From: Dyadobacter sp. CY356
Lineage (GTDB): Bacteria; Bacteroidota; Bacteroidia; Cytophagales; Spirosomataceae
DNA length: 64,000 nt
Assembly (NCBI RefSeq): GCF_021440195.1
Contig: NZ_JAJTSZ010000001.1
Location: 1 to 64,000 of the forward strand
Direction of reading: 5' to 3'
The notes below the pieces were generated by a model. That model worked only from the letters and a program-made list of their open reading frames with translations. It ran no database searches and had not been told where the DNA came from. This document shows positions 9,122-18,213 of the stretch, piece after piece (the stretch's first letter is position 1; each line of letters begins with the position of its first letter). A program made the position numbers and the translations under genes.

Positions 9122-10383
9122 GCTTCTACTATAGGGTACCAGATCGGCTGATATTCGGCATAGCGAACAAGCTCGTAATGGTCGCCTACAAATTGATTTG
9201 TTCTGCGATTAAAAGTAAAATTAACATTTTGTGCGTTGGCACGCTGATCATACGTCCATACTTCCCGGTCTTTGCTTCTCTGCACTTTATCCGGTGGGCC
9301 AAGGACAATAAAGATCATTCCTTTATCTGTTTTCCAACCCTCTTTATAGCTGGTAAACAATTGATTAGCTTCTTCGACGCGACTATAAAACGACCGGATC
9401 GATTGCTGCGCCAAAGGTGCATTTCCATTCATCAGGGTCAGCCAGTATTTGTCGAGAGCTTTTTTAAATTCCTCTGCTTTTTTGATTTCCGCAATTTCTG
9501 TGTTGGTGCTCATGTAAACCAGCGGTTCCAGCAGCAATTCAGGTTTGGTAAGTTTTGGAAATCTTTCATTCACAACCAGTAGTCCCAGTCCTTCTGACTG
9601 TGTAGTATCAGCGAAAATATTATATAAACCTTCCTTGTCGAAATGAATGGTTTCGTTGGTATTAATAGTAAAAGTACTATCAATAGTCAGGGATTTTGAA
9701 ACAGTTTTTGCACTAGTATTCATTGGCGAACCTGCTGGTTCAAAACTATGTGCATAATAGAACACGTGAAGCGTTCCCGGTTCCTGTGTAAGTCTTTTTA
9801 CTGTAAACGGATTGCCTGCATTGATATAATGACGTTGCAATGGCTCAACACTTGCCTGCGTATAAATGCCATATAACTCGCTTGCTGATTGTTTTTTAAA
9901 ATGAATCGTCAGATCGTTCAGTACCTTTTTCAAAGTTCCGGTCTGGCTGATTTCACTCAGCAATACACCCGTTTCTTTGTTTGGACTTTTTATATCAAAA
10001 GCTACAACAATCTTGTCGCCGACTTTGGACACATTGCTCGAATCCAGCTTTACGTTTCCGTAACCTAATCTGTCACGCGTTCCGTAATCAGAATAAATGA
10101 CATAATTTAAATTATAGAGGCGGATGAAATCGGCCTTTTGCATCGGAGCTTTTCCTTTCAAGGCGTCAACATATAGGAATACGCGAACCTGTGTGGTATC
10201 CTTTAATAAATATTTGCTTTGAATGGCAAGCAGGGACAACTCTTCAGGTGCCGAAATTGTTTCCGGATTTGACATACGGACCTGAGCTTCAGGGATTTTT
10301 TTCACCGTTTTTTCGGAGGAGGCACATCCCGCAAAAAATAACGCTGACAGCAGAAAAAGGCCGATTCTAAAAGTTGTTTTCAT
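9097..10383 (-). CDS. GWxTD-domain lipoprotein
   Basis: A 428-residue predicted lipoprotein (LFLLSALFFAGCASSEK) of the GWxTD family. The hallmark GWKTDKGMIFIVLGPPDKV is near the C-terminus, followed by EVWTYDQ. The family is common in Bacteroidota and of unknown biochemical role. The ATG at 10383 is preferred over one 24 nt upstream because it begins the lipoprotein signal directly and a -7 box lies 41-48 nt upstream. The 3' end overlaps rlmB, so the two form an operon ending at the terminator at 8286-8321. Confidence 0.85.
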   Translation of the reverse strand: MKTTFRIGLFLLSALFFAGCASSEKTVKKIPEAQVRMSNPETISAPEELSLLAIQSKYLLKDTTQVRVFLYVDALKGKAPMQKADFIRLYNLNYVIYSDYGTRDRLGYGNVKLDSSNVSKVGDKIVVAFDIKSPNKETGVLLSEISQTGTLKKVLNDLTIHFKKQSASELYGIYTQASVEPLQRHYINAGNPFTVKRLTQEPGTLHVFYYAHSFEPAGSPMNTSAKTVSKSLTIDSTFTINTNETIHFDKEGLYNIFADTTQSEGLGLLVVNERFPKLTKPELLLEPLVYMSTNTEIAEIKKAEEFKKALDKYWLTLMNGNAPLAQQSIRSFYSRVEEANQLFTSYKEGWKTDKGMIFIVLGPPDKVQRSKDREVWTYDQRANAQNVNFTFNRRTNQFVGDHYELVRYAEYQPIWYPIVEAWRNGTIR

Positions 10384-10423
10384 ATACCAGATATCTTCAT
10401 TTGTCAAATAACGAACGAAGCAG

Positions 10424-10431
10424 CAAATTTA
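10424..10431 (-). promoter_or_regulatory. -7 box for the GWxTD-rlmB operon
   Basis: Read on the minus strand, TAAATTTG matches TAnnTTTG and lies about 41 nt upstream of the chosen GWxTD start. Confidence 0.5.
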
Positions 10432-10455
10432 CCCAATAAAAACGGAAGAAAATTA

Positions 10456-11346
10456 TTATTCTGCTTTCTTACTGTTCCGATTGGCATTTTTTATTTGATC
10501 TTCGATGGCATCCCATTGGTCGTCACTGACTTCTTTCAGGAAATTGAACTGACCGGCAGACAACACTTCGCCACCGTCAAGCGTAATCACTTCACCAGTA
10601 ATATAGGCAGAAAAATCGGAAATAAGGTATGCTGCCAGGTTTGCTAATTCCTGGTGATCGCCGACGCGCTGTAACGGAATCCGGTTTTCAAATGAGAATT
10701 TTTTCGCAAGTTCTTCCGGAAATAACCGGTCCCAGGCTCCTTTCGTAGGAAATGGACCCGGCGCGATTGCATTCAGGCGAATACCGTGATCAGCCCATTC
10801 GAAAGCCAGCGATTTGGTCATTGCCAGTACACCGGCTTTCGCCATCGCCGAAGGCACAACCCAACCTGAACCGGTCCAGGCATACGTCGTTGAAATATTC
10901 AGTACTGTTCCTTTAATTTTATTTTCAATCCAGTATTTACCAAGTGCCAGCGTGAAATAATACGTCCCACGTAATACAATATCGACAACGGTGTCCACTG
11001 CTTTATAAGATAATCTTTCAGTTGGGCTGATAAAATTACCTGCTGAATTATTAACCAATCCATCTACCTGACCAAATTTTTCAATGGATCGGGCAATGAC
11101 ATTTTCAATTTCATCTGTTTTCCTGACATCACAAGCGACAGCTAAAACCTTTCCGCCGACATGTTCTTCAAGTTCTTTTGCTGTATTTTCAAGTACTTCC
11201 AAACGCCTGCTGCATATCACAATATTAGCACCCAGTTTTAAAAAATAAGTCGCCATGGATTTCCCTAACCCGGTTCCTCCGCCAGTCACGATTATCGTTT
11301 TGTTTTCAAGTGCTCCGTCGCGGAGCATTCCTTCTTTGTAGCTCAT
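10456..11346 (-). CDS. SDR oxidoreductase, 2,4-dienoyl-CoA reductase-like
   Basis: A short-chain dehydrogenase of 296 residues. The NAD(P)-binding motif is IIVTGGGTGLGKSMA, and LVNNSAGNF is the NNAG motif. The catalytic serine/tyrosine region is modified: after NISTTYAWTGSGWVVPSAMAK the lysine is present, but the usual Tyr of YxxxK reads as Ser (SAMAK). This deviation is shared by peroxisomal-type 2,4-dienoyl-CoA reductases, which lack the Tyr. A gap of 59 nt to the crotonase gene upstream on the same strand suggests a fatty-acid beta-oxidation unit. The ATG at 11346 (MSYKEGMLRDG) is the likely start; one at 11373 is also possible. Confidence 0.82.
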   Translation of the reverse strand: MSYKEGMLRDGALENKTIIVTGGGTGLGKSMATYFLKLGANIVICSRRLEVLENTAKELEEHVGGKVLAVACDVRKTDEIENVIARSIEKFGQVDGLVNNSAGNFISPTERLSYKAVDTVVDIVLRGTYYFTLALGKYWIENKIKGTVLNISTTYAWTGSGWVVPSAMAKAGVLAMTKSLAFEWADHGIRLNAIAPGPFPTKGAWDRLFPEELAKKFSFENRIPLQRVGDHQELANLAAYLISDFSAYITGEVITLDGGEVLSAGQFNFLKEVSDDQWDAIEDQIKNANRNSKKAE

Positions 11347-11405
11347 TTTTTTAGTTGAAAGTGGAAAGTTCAAAGTTTAATGAGTGAGCGGATTGATCAA
11401 TTTTC

Positions 11406-12215
11406 TTAATTTTTAAAATCCGGAAGGCGTTTTTCTGTTTTGGCTTTGAACACTTCCTTAAAATCTTCCGAGATCAGCATAGCGGCGTTCCATGTTGCCA
11501 TGTATTGCAAGCCATCTGTCACAGAATGGTCCCGGCTGTGATTCAAAATATGTTTCGTTCCACGAATGGAAACCGGAGATTTTGATGCAATCGTGTCAGC
11601 AATTTCGGTTACGCTGCTGAAAAGCATATCAACCGTTTCATAACATTTATTGACCAGCCCAATCCTTTCTGCTTCCGCGCCAAAAACTTCTCTTCCCGTA
11701 AATGCCATTTCTCTTGCAAAACCTTCGGGAATTAATTTCGGTAGTCGCTGTAACGTTCCCAAATCTGCCACCATACCCATATCAATTTCTTTGATGGTAA
11801 AAAATGCGTCCTGAGTCGCGTAACGCATATCACACGCACAGATTATATCCACACCTGCGCCAATACATCCGCCCTTGATCGCCGCAATGACGGGTTTGCT
11901 GCAAAGCTCAATAGCAGTAACTGACGACTGTAATTCAAGAATTAGTTTTCGGATTTTTTCACTTTGCCTTGCGTCAATGCTGTCTTCGGATTTTAACAGA
12001 TCTGCCAGTAATGAAACATCAATTCCGGAGCAGAAATGTTTTCCCGAACCGCTCAAAACAATTACTCTAACTTCCTTATTTTCATCAAGTTCTTCAAAAA
12101 TCGATTTAAGCTCTTTCCAGGCTGCTGCATTAAGCGCATTTGCCTTTTCCGGCCGGTTTAATTTAACCAGTGCAACATGATTGTCAATGGAAAAGGATAT
12201 GGTTTCGTAAATCAT
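11406..12215 (-). CDS. Enoyl-CoA hydratase/isomerase family protein
   Basis: A 269-residue crotonase-fold protein. NRPEKANALNAAAW is the N-terminal substrate loop. GSGKHFCSGIDVSLL carries the first oxyanion-hole region, and AAIKGGCIGAGVDIICACDMRYA the second with the conserved glycines. KEIDMGMVADLGTLQRLPKLI places an acidic residue where delta(3,5)-delta(2,4)-dienoyl-CoA isomerases carry theirs, so an isomerase role beside the dienoyl-CoA reductase-like SDR is plausible. First gene of the pair, with a -7 box 75 nt upstream. Confidence 0.85.
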   Translation of the reverse strand: MIYETISFSIDNHVALVKLNRPEKANALNAAAWKELKSIFEELDENKEVRVIVLSGSGKHFCSGIDVSLLADLLKSEDSIDARQSEKIRKLILELQSSVTAIELCSKPVIAAIKGGCIGAGVDIICACDMRYATQDAFFTIKEIDMGMVADLGTLQRLPKLIPEGFAREMAFTGREVFGAEAERIGLVNKCYETVDMLFSSVTEIADTIASKSPVSIRGTKHILNHSRDHSVTDGLQYMATWNAAMLISEDFKEVFKAKTEKRLPDFKN

Positions 12216-12289
12216 TTTAGGTTATTAATGAAAAATAGTAAAGTGTAAATTGATGATGAATTGCAATTTGTTATGCATGCATACTATCA

Positions 12290-12297
12290 CAAAGATA
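12290..12297 (-). promoter_or_regulatory. -7 box for the crotonase-SDR unit
   Basis: TATCTTTG on the minus strand, 75 nt upstream of the crotonase start. Confidence 0.5.
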
Positions 12298-12473
12298 TTC
12301 TTAAAACTCAATAATTTGCGTTATTGAAAGAAAAAATATTTGGCAACTAAGGAGTTGAAGGGAAGCATTTTTATCGCTTTGATTAAAAAAGCGAACGGTA
12401 CAGAAACAGAAGTTTTGAGATCGAATTTTGTCTTAAAATTCGAATAGTAAAATATTTCAGGAGGTGGAAACTT

Positions 12474-13394
12474 TTATTGTTGAGCCAGCAAATACAAAGC
12501 CGCCATTCTTACTGCCACTCCATTTTCAACCTGATTCAAAATAATCGAATGTTCTGAATCCGCCGCATCCGATGATAATTCCACACCACGGTTAATTGGG
12601 CCAGGGTGCATCAAAATGATCTTTTTGTCAAGTTCGTCAAGCATTGCTTTGTTGATACCAAAATAAAGAGAATATTCTCTCAGAGACGGAAAATATTTGA
12701 TCTGTTGTCTTTCAAGCTGAATACGCAATACGTTGGCAACGTCACACCATTGAAGTGCTTCTTTTACATTATGACCAATTTTCACACCCAAATCAGCCAG
12801 GAATTTTGGTATCAGGGTAGACGGTCCGCAAACCATAACTTCTGCACCTAATTTTTGAAGACAGAAAATGTTTGAAAGCGCAACGCGTGAATGTAAAATG
12901 TCACCAATAATCGCAATTTTCTTACCGGCAAGATCGCCCAATTGTTCACGCATTGAAAAGGCATCCAGCAAAGCCTGGGTCGGATGTTCGTGTGTTCCGT
13001 CACCGGCATTGATCACATTGGCAGGAATGCGGCTTGATAAATATTGCGGAGCTCCCGGACTGCTATGGCGCATCACGATCATATCCACTTTCATGGCCAG
13101 AATGTTGTTTACCGTATCCAGTAACGTTTCCCCTTTTTTTACCGAACTTCCGGAAGCTGAAAAATTTACAACATCAGCAGAAAGTCTCTTTTCTGCAAGT
13201 TCAAAAGAAAGCCTGGTTCTGGTTGAATTTTCGAAGAAAACGTTGGCAATGGTGATATCCCGGAGTGAAGGTACTTTCTTGATCGGACGGTTGATTACTT
13301 CCTTGAATTGAGTTGCAGTATCCAGAATTGTGTGAATATCATTCTCGTTCAGGTTTTTAATGCCAAGTAGGTGCCGAACTGAAAGTTTTGTCAT
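12474..13394 (-). CDS. pyrB: Aspartate carbamoyltransferase catalytic subunit
   Basis: PyrB condenses carbamoyl phosphate with aspartate in pyrimidine synthesis. The 306-residue sequence has the carbamoyl-phosphate loop FFENSTRTRLSFELA, DGTHEHPTQALLDAF and the aspartate-side loop LMHPGPINRGVELSS. Length and start are typical. No pyrI regulatory subunit and no pyrR are adjacent. It is divergent from the Gre-like gene across a 308-nt spacer that holds the promoter for pyrB. Confidence 0.95.
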   Translation of the reverse strand: MTKLSVRHLLGIKNLNENDIHTILDTATQFKEVINRPIKKVPSLRDITIANVFFENSTRTRLSFELAEKRLSADVVNFSASGSSVKKGETLLDTVNNILAMKVDMIVMRHSSPGAPQYLSSRIPANVINAGDGTHEHPTQALLDAFSMREQLGDLAGKKIAIIGDILHSRVALSNIFCLQKLGAEVMVCGPSTLIPKFLADLGVKIGHNVKEALQWCDVANVLRIQLERQQIKYFPSLREYSLYFGINKAMLDELDKKIILMHPGPINRGVELSSDAADSEHSIILNQVENGVAVRMAALYLLAQQ

Positions 13395-13702
13395 TGCGTC
13401 TGTTTGGGAAAGTTTTGCAAAGATAATAAGGAAGAGCGCAAACAGAAACGGAAGAACAGGAAAACTTCAAATCACGCAGATCGTTAATTTTGCTTTGGTC
13501 TGGTTATCAGTTAGGATTTTCAAAATTTGGACTAAAATTTTTTCTGATTTGTTATGAAATGGCTTATGTTCCTGGTCGTACTATTTATTATTTCAATCAA
13601 AAAATTGGATTGAAATTTAGAGGGCCGTGACAGTGAAATCGTAATCTTCTTACTAAATTGTTTAATTATGCAGAAAATTGAAATACCCTGCAAAACACCA
13701 AT
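13395..13702. other. Divergent spacer with pyrB -7 box
   Basis: A TATCTTTG box on the minus strand at 13418-13425 lies 24 nt upstream of the pyrB ATG. No PyrR-type leader, terminator or small gene was recognised in the rest of the spacer. Confidence 0.45.
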
Positions 13703-14149
13703 ATGAATAAGAAAGAATTAACAGAATATATGAAAGGCCTTCTGGATGCGCGTATGCAGGTGGCCTGGGAGGCGATGGAAGCGGCACAGGATTCTGCAAA
13801 TGATCAAAGTAAAAGTTCGGCAGGAGATAAATACGAAACAGCTCGTTCCATGGGACAGCTCGACCGCAATATGCATGCGCGTCAGTATGAACAGGTGAGG
13901 CAGGAACGTGTTGTTTTGGAAAGAATAGGAGAATCGGAATCGTTGGCGAGAGGAGCGGTAGGGGCTCTCTTAGAGACAACTGCCGGATGGTTTTTTATTT
14001 CCGTCAGTTTAGGTGTTGTCAAATTTGAAGATCAAACAGTACTTGCAATTTCTTCGTCATCACCGGTAGGACTGTCACTGTTAGGAAAAGAAGTCGGTGG
14101 ACAGTTTCAGTTTTTGAATAAACCGCATAAAATCACGGCGATATATTAA
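13703..14149 (+). CDS. GreA/GreB-like protein
   Basis: A 148-residue protein with the two-part plan of Gre factors. Residues 1-75 form a charged helical hairpin (KELTEYMKGLLDARM, then QYEQVRQERVVLERIGE). The C-terminal FKBP-like region contains AISSSSPVGLSLLGKEVGGQF, close to the SPIGRALIGK signature of GreA. In Bacteroidota databases this type is often mislabelled as 3-oxoacyl-ACP synthase. In the secondary-channel family the helical tip carries acidic residues; here ESES at about 77-80 and GDKYETARS near 33 are candidates, but the hairpin looks short. A function at RNA polymerase is inferred. Confidence 0.65.
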   Translation: MNKKELTEYMKGLLDARMQVAWEAMEAAQDSANDQSKSSAGDKYETARSMGQLDRNMHARQYEQVRQERVVLERIGESESLARGAVGALLETTAGWFFISVSLGVVKFEDQTVLAISSSSPVGLSLLGKEVGGQFQFLNKPHKITAIY

Positions 14150-14157
14150 AAAGGTAA

Positions 14158-14241
14158 TCGGCTTTCGGCGATCGGCTGTCAGTTTATGGACATGAATTAA
14201 TTCTTCTCGATAACTGAAAGCCGATTGCCGAAAGCCGACAG
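14158..14241. repeat. Palindromic intergenic repeat, family member 1
   Basis: The left arm starting TCGGCTTTCGGCGATCGGCT pairs almost fully with a right arm ending at 14241 (GATTGCCGAAAGCCGACAG). It separates two convergent genes and probably acts as a bidirectional terminator. A related unit lies at 18124-18213. Confidence 0.7.
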
Positions 14242-14244
14242 CCT

Positions 14245-14961
14245 TTACGCCATATTATGATAAACGCGTTGCACGTCGTCGTCGTCTTCGATTTTTTCAA
14301 TCAGTTTTTCAACATCTGCAATTTCTTCCTCACTTAACGATTTGGTATCACTTGGGATACGTTCAAAATCAGCTTCCACGATTTCAAAACCGTTATCTTC
14401 CAGGTAATGTTGCAGGTTACCGAAAGAAGAAAATTCACCGTAAATGTTGATCTGATTAGTCTCTTCGTCAAGGAAAACTTCTTCACCGCCAACGTCGATG
14501 AGTTCAAATTCCAATTCCTCCATATCACGTTTGCCATCATTTTTAACCTTAAAAATACATTTTCGGTCAAAAATGAAATCAAGCATACCCATGGTTCCAA
14601 GGCTGCCACCCAGTTTATTAAAATAGCTGCGAACATTTGCTACCGTGCGGACAGGATTGTCAGTAGTGCTTTCAACCAGAATCGCTACGCCATGAGGACC
14701 ATATCCCTCATAAACGATTTCTTTGTAATCCTCCTGATCTTTCGATGTCGCCCGTTTTATTGCACGCTCAACGGTTTCCTTTGGCATGTTGGCAGCTCTT
14801 GCATTTTGAAGCAAAACTCTCAGACGTGCGTTGGTGGCCGGGTCAGCTGTTCCGCTTTTTACAGCCAGAACAATGTCTTTTCCAATTCGGGTAAATGTTT
14901 TTGCCATTTTATCCCAACGCTTAAACATCCGCGCTTTTCTATATTCATAGGCTCTTCCCAT
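14245..14961 (-). CDS. yebC: YebC/PmpR family DNA-binding or translation factor
   Basis: A 238-residue YebC-family protein with the characteristic N-terminus MGRAYEYRKARMFKRWDKMA. NMPKETVERAIKRATSK and YEGYGPHGVAILVESTTDN follow, and the tail is acidic (EKIEDDDDVQRVYHN). Family members were described as transcriptional regulators, and more recently as factors relieving ribosome stalling at proline runs. Which role applies here cannot be read from sequence. Monocistronic, convergent with the Gre-like gene. Confidence 0.93.
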   Translation of the reverse strand: MGRAYEYRKARMFKRWDKMAKTFTRIGKDIVLAVKSGTADPATNARLRVLLQNARAANMPKETVERAIKRATSKDQEDYKEIVYEGYGPHGVAILVESTTDNPVRTVANVRSYFNKLGGSLGTMGMLDFIFDRKCIFKVKNDGKRDMEELEFELIDVGGEEVFLDEETNQINIYGEFSSFGNLQHYLEDNGFEIVEADFERIPSDTKSLSEEEIADVEKLIEKIEDDDDVQRVYHNMA

Positions 14962-15222
14962 GCGTATTGTACTTAGGTTTTAATAGATTTTTGACTGATA
15001 TGAAATTTTACTACTTCAAAAATGGTAAGTTCGAATCAAATTAATATTTAAAAAGGAAATTTATTTTGTCCCGATTTAGTATTAATAATCTGATAAACAG
15101 ATATTTAAAATAGTGTCTGAGTTTTAGCCGGCGGCATACCGGCCACGAATAATTTGCAAAAATACAAAAGACTATGAAACTCAGGCAAAAATAAGAACCT
15201 TTCAATCTCTTTTTACTTAAAA

Positions 15223-15690
15223 ATGAATCAAAAATTACATTGGGATATCAAAACCTTCGATGCCCTTTCGAACCATGACCTATACGAATTACTGCGTTTG
15301 AGAAATGAGGTTTTTATCGTAGAACAAAACTGTATATTTCCTGACCTGGATGGAAAAGATCAGAAATGCCATCATTTGCTTGGTTCAGAAAACGGTGTTT
15401 TAATGGCATATGCGCGGATTGTTCCGCCCGGAATTTCCTATGAATATCCATCAATCGGGCGGGTTTTGGTTTCGCCGCCGGGGAGAGGAAAAATGTATGG
15501 TATTGAGTTGATGGAAATGTCGATCGCCAGCCTGGAAGAAATCTATGGAAAATCAACGATTCGGATTGGTGCGCAACTTTATTTAAAAAAATTCTATGGC
15601 TCATTCCAGTTTGAGCAGTCTGGCGAAATCTATGTGGAAGACGGAATCGATCATATAGAAATGACAAGAATATCTGATTTTGTGGAATAA
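15223..15690 (+). CDS. elaA: GNAT acetyltransferase, ElaA family
   Basis: A 155-residue ElaA-type GNAT protein. The N-terminus has LYELLRLRNEVFIVEQNCIF, typical of ElaA (LRxxVFVVEQxC), and the acetyl-CoA loop region is SIGRVLVSPPGRGKMYG, followed by the ending IYVEDGIDHIEMT. Substrate unknown. It is alone between yebC (divergent) and the metF leader. Confidence 0.9.
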   Translation: MNQKLHWDIKTFDALSNHDLYELLRLRNEVFIVEQNCIFPDLDGKDQKCHHLLGSENGVLMAYARIVPPGISYEYPSIGRVLVSPPGRGKMYGIELMEMSIASLEEIYGKSTIRIGAQLYLKKFYGSFQFEQSGEIYVEDGIDHIEMTRISDFVE

Positions 15691-16098
15691 TGGGATACGC
15701 GATTGGTCAATATGTGGAAAAATTCGTCAGGCACGCAGTTTCTTTTTTGATGATATAACGCTCATTTAGAATCTTCTGTTTGTAGAAAGTATCGCCAGAT
15801 TGCGTGTTACGGTACTAATCGGCTATAAATTATAAATGCCTGACCATATTTAATTTTAATGCCGCTTTAATAAATCTCTGGCACGAAATTTTAACTGGTA
15901 GAAGTCAGTCAAGCAAACTGCAACTCGTATCTGACGCCTGTCAGCTTTACTTTGCAGTTTTGACGAACACTGATAGAGGAGGGTTTACGTGGAATGGCCT
16001 ACTGTTATGCGGTAGGCCATTTTTTTGTTTTATAGGTTGGTTAGGTAGTATAAATGGTGTTCTTTTGTAAACGCATACGCAAACAAAGAACCTAGTAC
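15691..16098 (+). promoter_or_regulatory. metF leader with candidate structured RNA
   Basis: The 408-nt gap before metF holds no gene. Nested pairings are visible: TCAGT (15905-15909) with ACTGA (15969-15973); CAAACTGCAA (15914-15923) with TTGCAGTTTTG (15952-15962); and CTGAC-gcct-GTCAG at 15931-15944. An intrinsic terminator follows at once. No SAM-I, SAH, cobalamin or THF riboswitch core was recognised. It could be an unclassified attenuator or an independent small RNA. Confidence 0.5.
15994..16027 (+). terminator. Intrinsic terminator upstream of metF
   Basis: ATGGCCTAC (15994-16002) and GTAGGCCAT (16012-16020) form a 9-bp stem followed by a T run on the plus strand, 72 nt before the metF start. 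Confidence 0.88.
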
Positions 16099-17055
16099 AT
16101 GACCAAAGTTACCGACTACATCAGCCAGGCTCAGGGCAAAACACTCTTTTCAATTGAGATCATCCCACCTATTAAAGGTCAGAATATAACAGAATTATTA
16201 AATTCCATTGAACCGTTAATGGAATTTAAACCGCCCTTCGTTGACGTTACTTATCACAGAGAGGAACTTATTGATGTAAAAGGGCAAAACGGCCTGATCG
16301 AAAGAATCCCAATCCGTAAACGTCCGGGCACGGTTGGTATCTGCGCGCGATTGATGGAGCGGTTTAAAGTTGATGCCGTTCCTCATGTGATCTGCGGCGG
16401 TTTTACCAAAGATGAAACGGAAGATGTTTTGTTTGATCTGCATTATCTGGGTATCGATAATGTGCTTGTTTTGCGCGGAGATCCTGAAAAATCAGCAGGT
16501 GTTTTTAAAGCAAAACTAGGTGGCCACAGTTATGCTTCCGAGTTGGTAGTTCAGGTTGACAATATGAATAAGGGCGTTTTGCTTCATGCTGAAACAGAAG
16601 CTGCTCATACCAATTTTTGTATCGGCATAGCCGGATATCCTGAAAAACATCTTGATGCAGAAAGTCTGGATTCAGATTTTGAATATCTGAAAAGAAAAAT
16701 TGACCTGGGTGCAAATTATATTGTTACACAAATGTTTTTTGATAACCAGAAGTATTTCCGTTTTGTCGACCGTTGCCGCGCAGAAGGAATTACTGTTCCG
16801 ATTATTCCCGGTTTGAAACCATTGGCTACCAAAAGACAATTAACAGTACTGGCAGATATTTTCCACCTGGAATTCCCACAGGAACTTGTGAAGGAAGCCG
16901 AGAAATGCGCTACCGATAAGGAAGTGCGTCAGTTAGGTATTGAATGGGGTGTCCAGCAATGCAAGGAATTGATCGAATATGGCGTTCCCGTTCTGCATTT
17001 TTATACCATGGGAAAATCGGACAACGTTGCTCAGATCGCTGCAAGAGTTTTCTGA
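16099..17055 (+). CDS. metF: 5,10-methylenetetrahydrofolate reductase
   Basis: MetF reduces 5,10-methylene-THF to 5-methyl-THF with an FAD cofactor, supplying the methyl group for methionine. The 318-residue TIM barrel has FSIEIIPPIKGQN (catalytic Glu), DVTYHRE, FDLHYLGIDNVLVLRGDPEK for FAD and folate binding, NYIVTQMFFDN, and PIIPGLKPLATKRQL. Length is normal for bacterial MetF without a regulatory domain. It sits behind the leader and terminator described above, suggesting premature-termination control. Confidence 0.95.
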   Translation: MTKVTDYISQAQGKTLFSIEIIPPIKGQNITELLNSIEPLMEFKPPFVDVTYHREELIDVKGQNGLIERIPIRKRPGTVGICARLMERFKVDAVPHVICGGFTKDETEDVLFDLHYLGIDNVLVLRGDPEKSAGVFKAKLGGHSYASELVVQVDNMNKGVLLHAETEAAHTNFCIGIAGYPEKHLDAESLDSDFEYLKRKIDLGANYIVTQMFFDNQKYFRFVDRCRAEGITVPIIPGLKPLATKRQLTVLADIFHLEFPQELVKEAEKCATDKEVRQLGIEWGVQQCKELIEYGVPVLHFYTMGKSDNVAQIAARVF

Positions 17056-17064
17056 TCCGTTATA

Positions 17065-17385
17065 TTATTCCAGACAAACGGCGGTACCGTTGCAGCTCAC
17101 CATCAGCATGGAACCACTGCCGCCGATTGTTTCAAAATCAAGGTCAACGCCAATAACCGCGTGGGCACCCAAACGTTGAGCCTGATCCATCATTTCACGT
17201 AATGCAATGCTTTTGGCTTCACGAAGACTTTGCTCATAAGCACTGGAACGACCGCCAACTACGTCGCGCACGTTAGCCATAAAATCCTTGACAATATTGG
17301 CTCCAATGATGGCTTCACCATTCACAAGGCCAATATATTTTATGATTTTTTTACCTTCAATGTTTGGGGTAGTAGTAACAAGCAT
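17065..17385 (-). CDS. ybjQ: YbjQ family protein (UPF0145)
   Basis: A 106-residue protein of the YbjQ/heavy-metal-binding-like family, thought to form pentameric rings. Family features are [59 protein letters not shown] and the final [13 protein letters not shown]. It converges with metF with a 9-nt gap. Biochemical role not established. Confidence 0.92.
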   Translation of the reverse strand: MLVTTTPNIEGKKIIKYIGLVNGEAIIGANIVKDFMANVRDVVGGRSSAYEQSLREAKSIALREMMDQAQRLGAHAVIGVDLDFETIGGSGSMLMVSCNGTAVCLE

Positions 17386-17545
17386 GTAGATATTAGTTAG
17401 TTAAAGGTTTGAAGTTATTCAGATAACGGGCACAATTTACAGTTTTTTGACGTAGTCATGTAATAATTACTATTTCAACGGTTAACAGGGCTTTTATTTA
17501 GCTTTCAGACATTTTAAACGGATAAATTAATCAAAAGCAAATTTC

Positions 17546-18121
17546 ATGAGTAGCGTTATAGATTCAATAAATCAGGTCATTCGTACCCGTCGCAGCATAT
17601 TTCCTCCAAGTTATATTGACAAGGAAATTCCAAAGGAATTAATCGAAACCATTTTAGAAAATGCCAATTTTGCTCCTACACATAAACTGACCGAGCCATG
17701 GCGTTTCAGGGTTTTTACAGGATCAGGACTGGAAAAATTAGCGGATCATATGGGTGAGGCTTATAGAGCGAACACCAAACCTGAAACCTTCTCAGCGGCA
17801 AAGTTCGAGGGAGCCAGATCTAAATCATTGAAATCCGCAGCAGTTATTGCAATCATCATGGAAACCCATGCGGAAAAAATACCGGAATGGGAAGAAGTGG
17901 CAGCCGTGGCCTGTGCTGTTCAAAATATGTGGCTGACTGCCACGGCTAATAATATCGGAGCCTATTGGAGCAGTCCGGCTGTGAATGATGCTTTGAAATC
18001 TTTTTTAGCATTGAAGGAAAATCAAAAATGTATCGGATTTTTCTATATGGGTTATCACAATACAGGTGAAATCCCGGTTCGACGGACGCCAATTGCTGAC
18101 AAGGTTACCTGGATTGATTAA
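17546..18121 (+). CDS. Nitroreductase family protein
   Basis: A 191-residue FMN-dependent nitroreductase-fold protein. It begins with the FMN-binding arginine region VIRTRRSIFPPSY, then LENANFAPTHKLTEPWRFRV and AVACAVQNMWLTATANNIGAYWSS, all typical of YdjA-like nitroreductases. The C-terminal GFFYMGYHNTGEIP matches the usual phosphate-contact segment. Substrate unknown. The stop is directly followed by the repeat unit at 18124-18213. Confidence 0.9.
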   Translation: MSSVIDSINQVIRTRRSIFPPSYIDKEIPKELIETILENANFAPTHKLTEPWRFRVFTGSGLEKLADHMGEAYRANTKPETFSAAKFEGARSKSLKSAAVIAIIMETHAEKIPEWEEVAAVACAVQNMWLTATANNIGAYWSSPAVNDALKSFLALKENQKCIGFFYMGYHNTGEIPVRRTPIADKVTWID

Positions 18122-18123
18122 TG

Positions 18124-18213
18124 GCAGTCGGCTTTCGGCAGTCAGCTATCAGACTTTAAATGATCCGAAATCGTTAAAATTTCCAACATCTGACTGCTGA
18201 TGGCCGACAGCCG
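18124..18213. repeat. Palindromic intergenic repeat, family member 2
   Basis: The left arm at 18127-18152 (GTCGGCTTTCGGCAGTCAGC and on) and the right arm at 18190-18213 (CTGACTGCTGATGGCCGACA and on) are imperfect complements. They share their core with the unit at 14158-14241, showing a dispersed family. Confidence 0.65.

Noticed and set aside
15841-16027. SAM or cobalamin riboswitch before metF
   Set aside because: Conserved core sequences of these classes were not found by eye.
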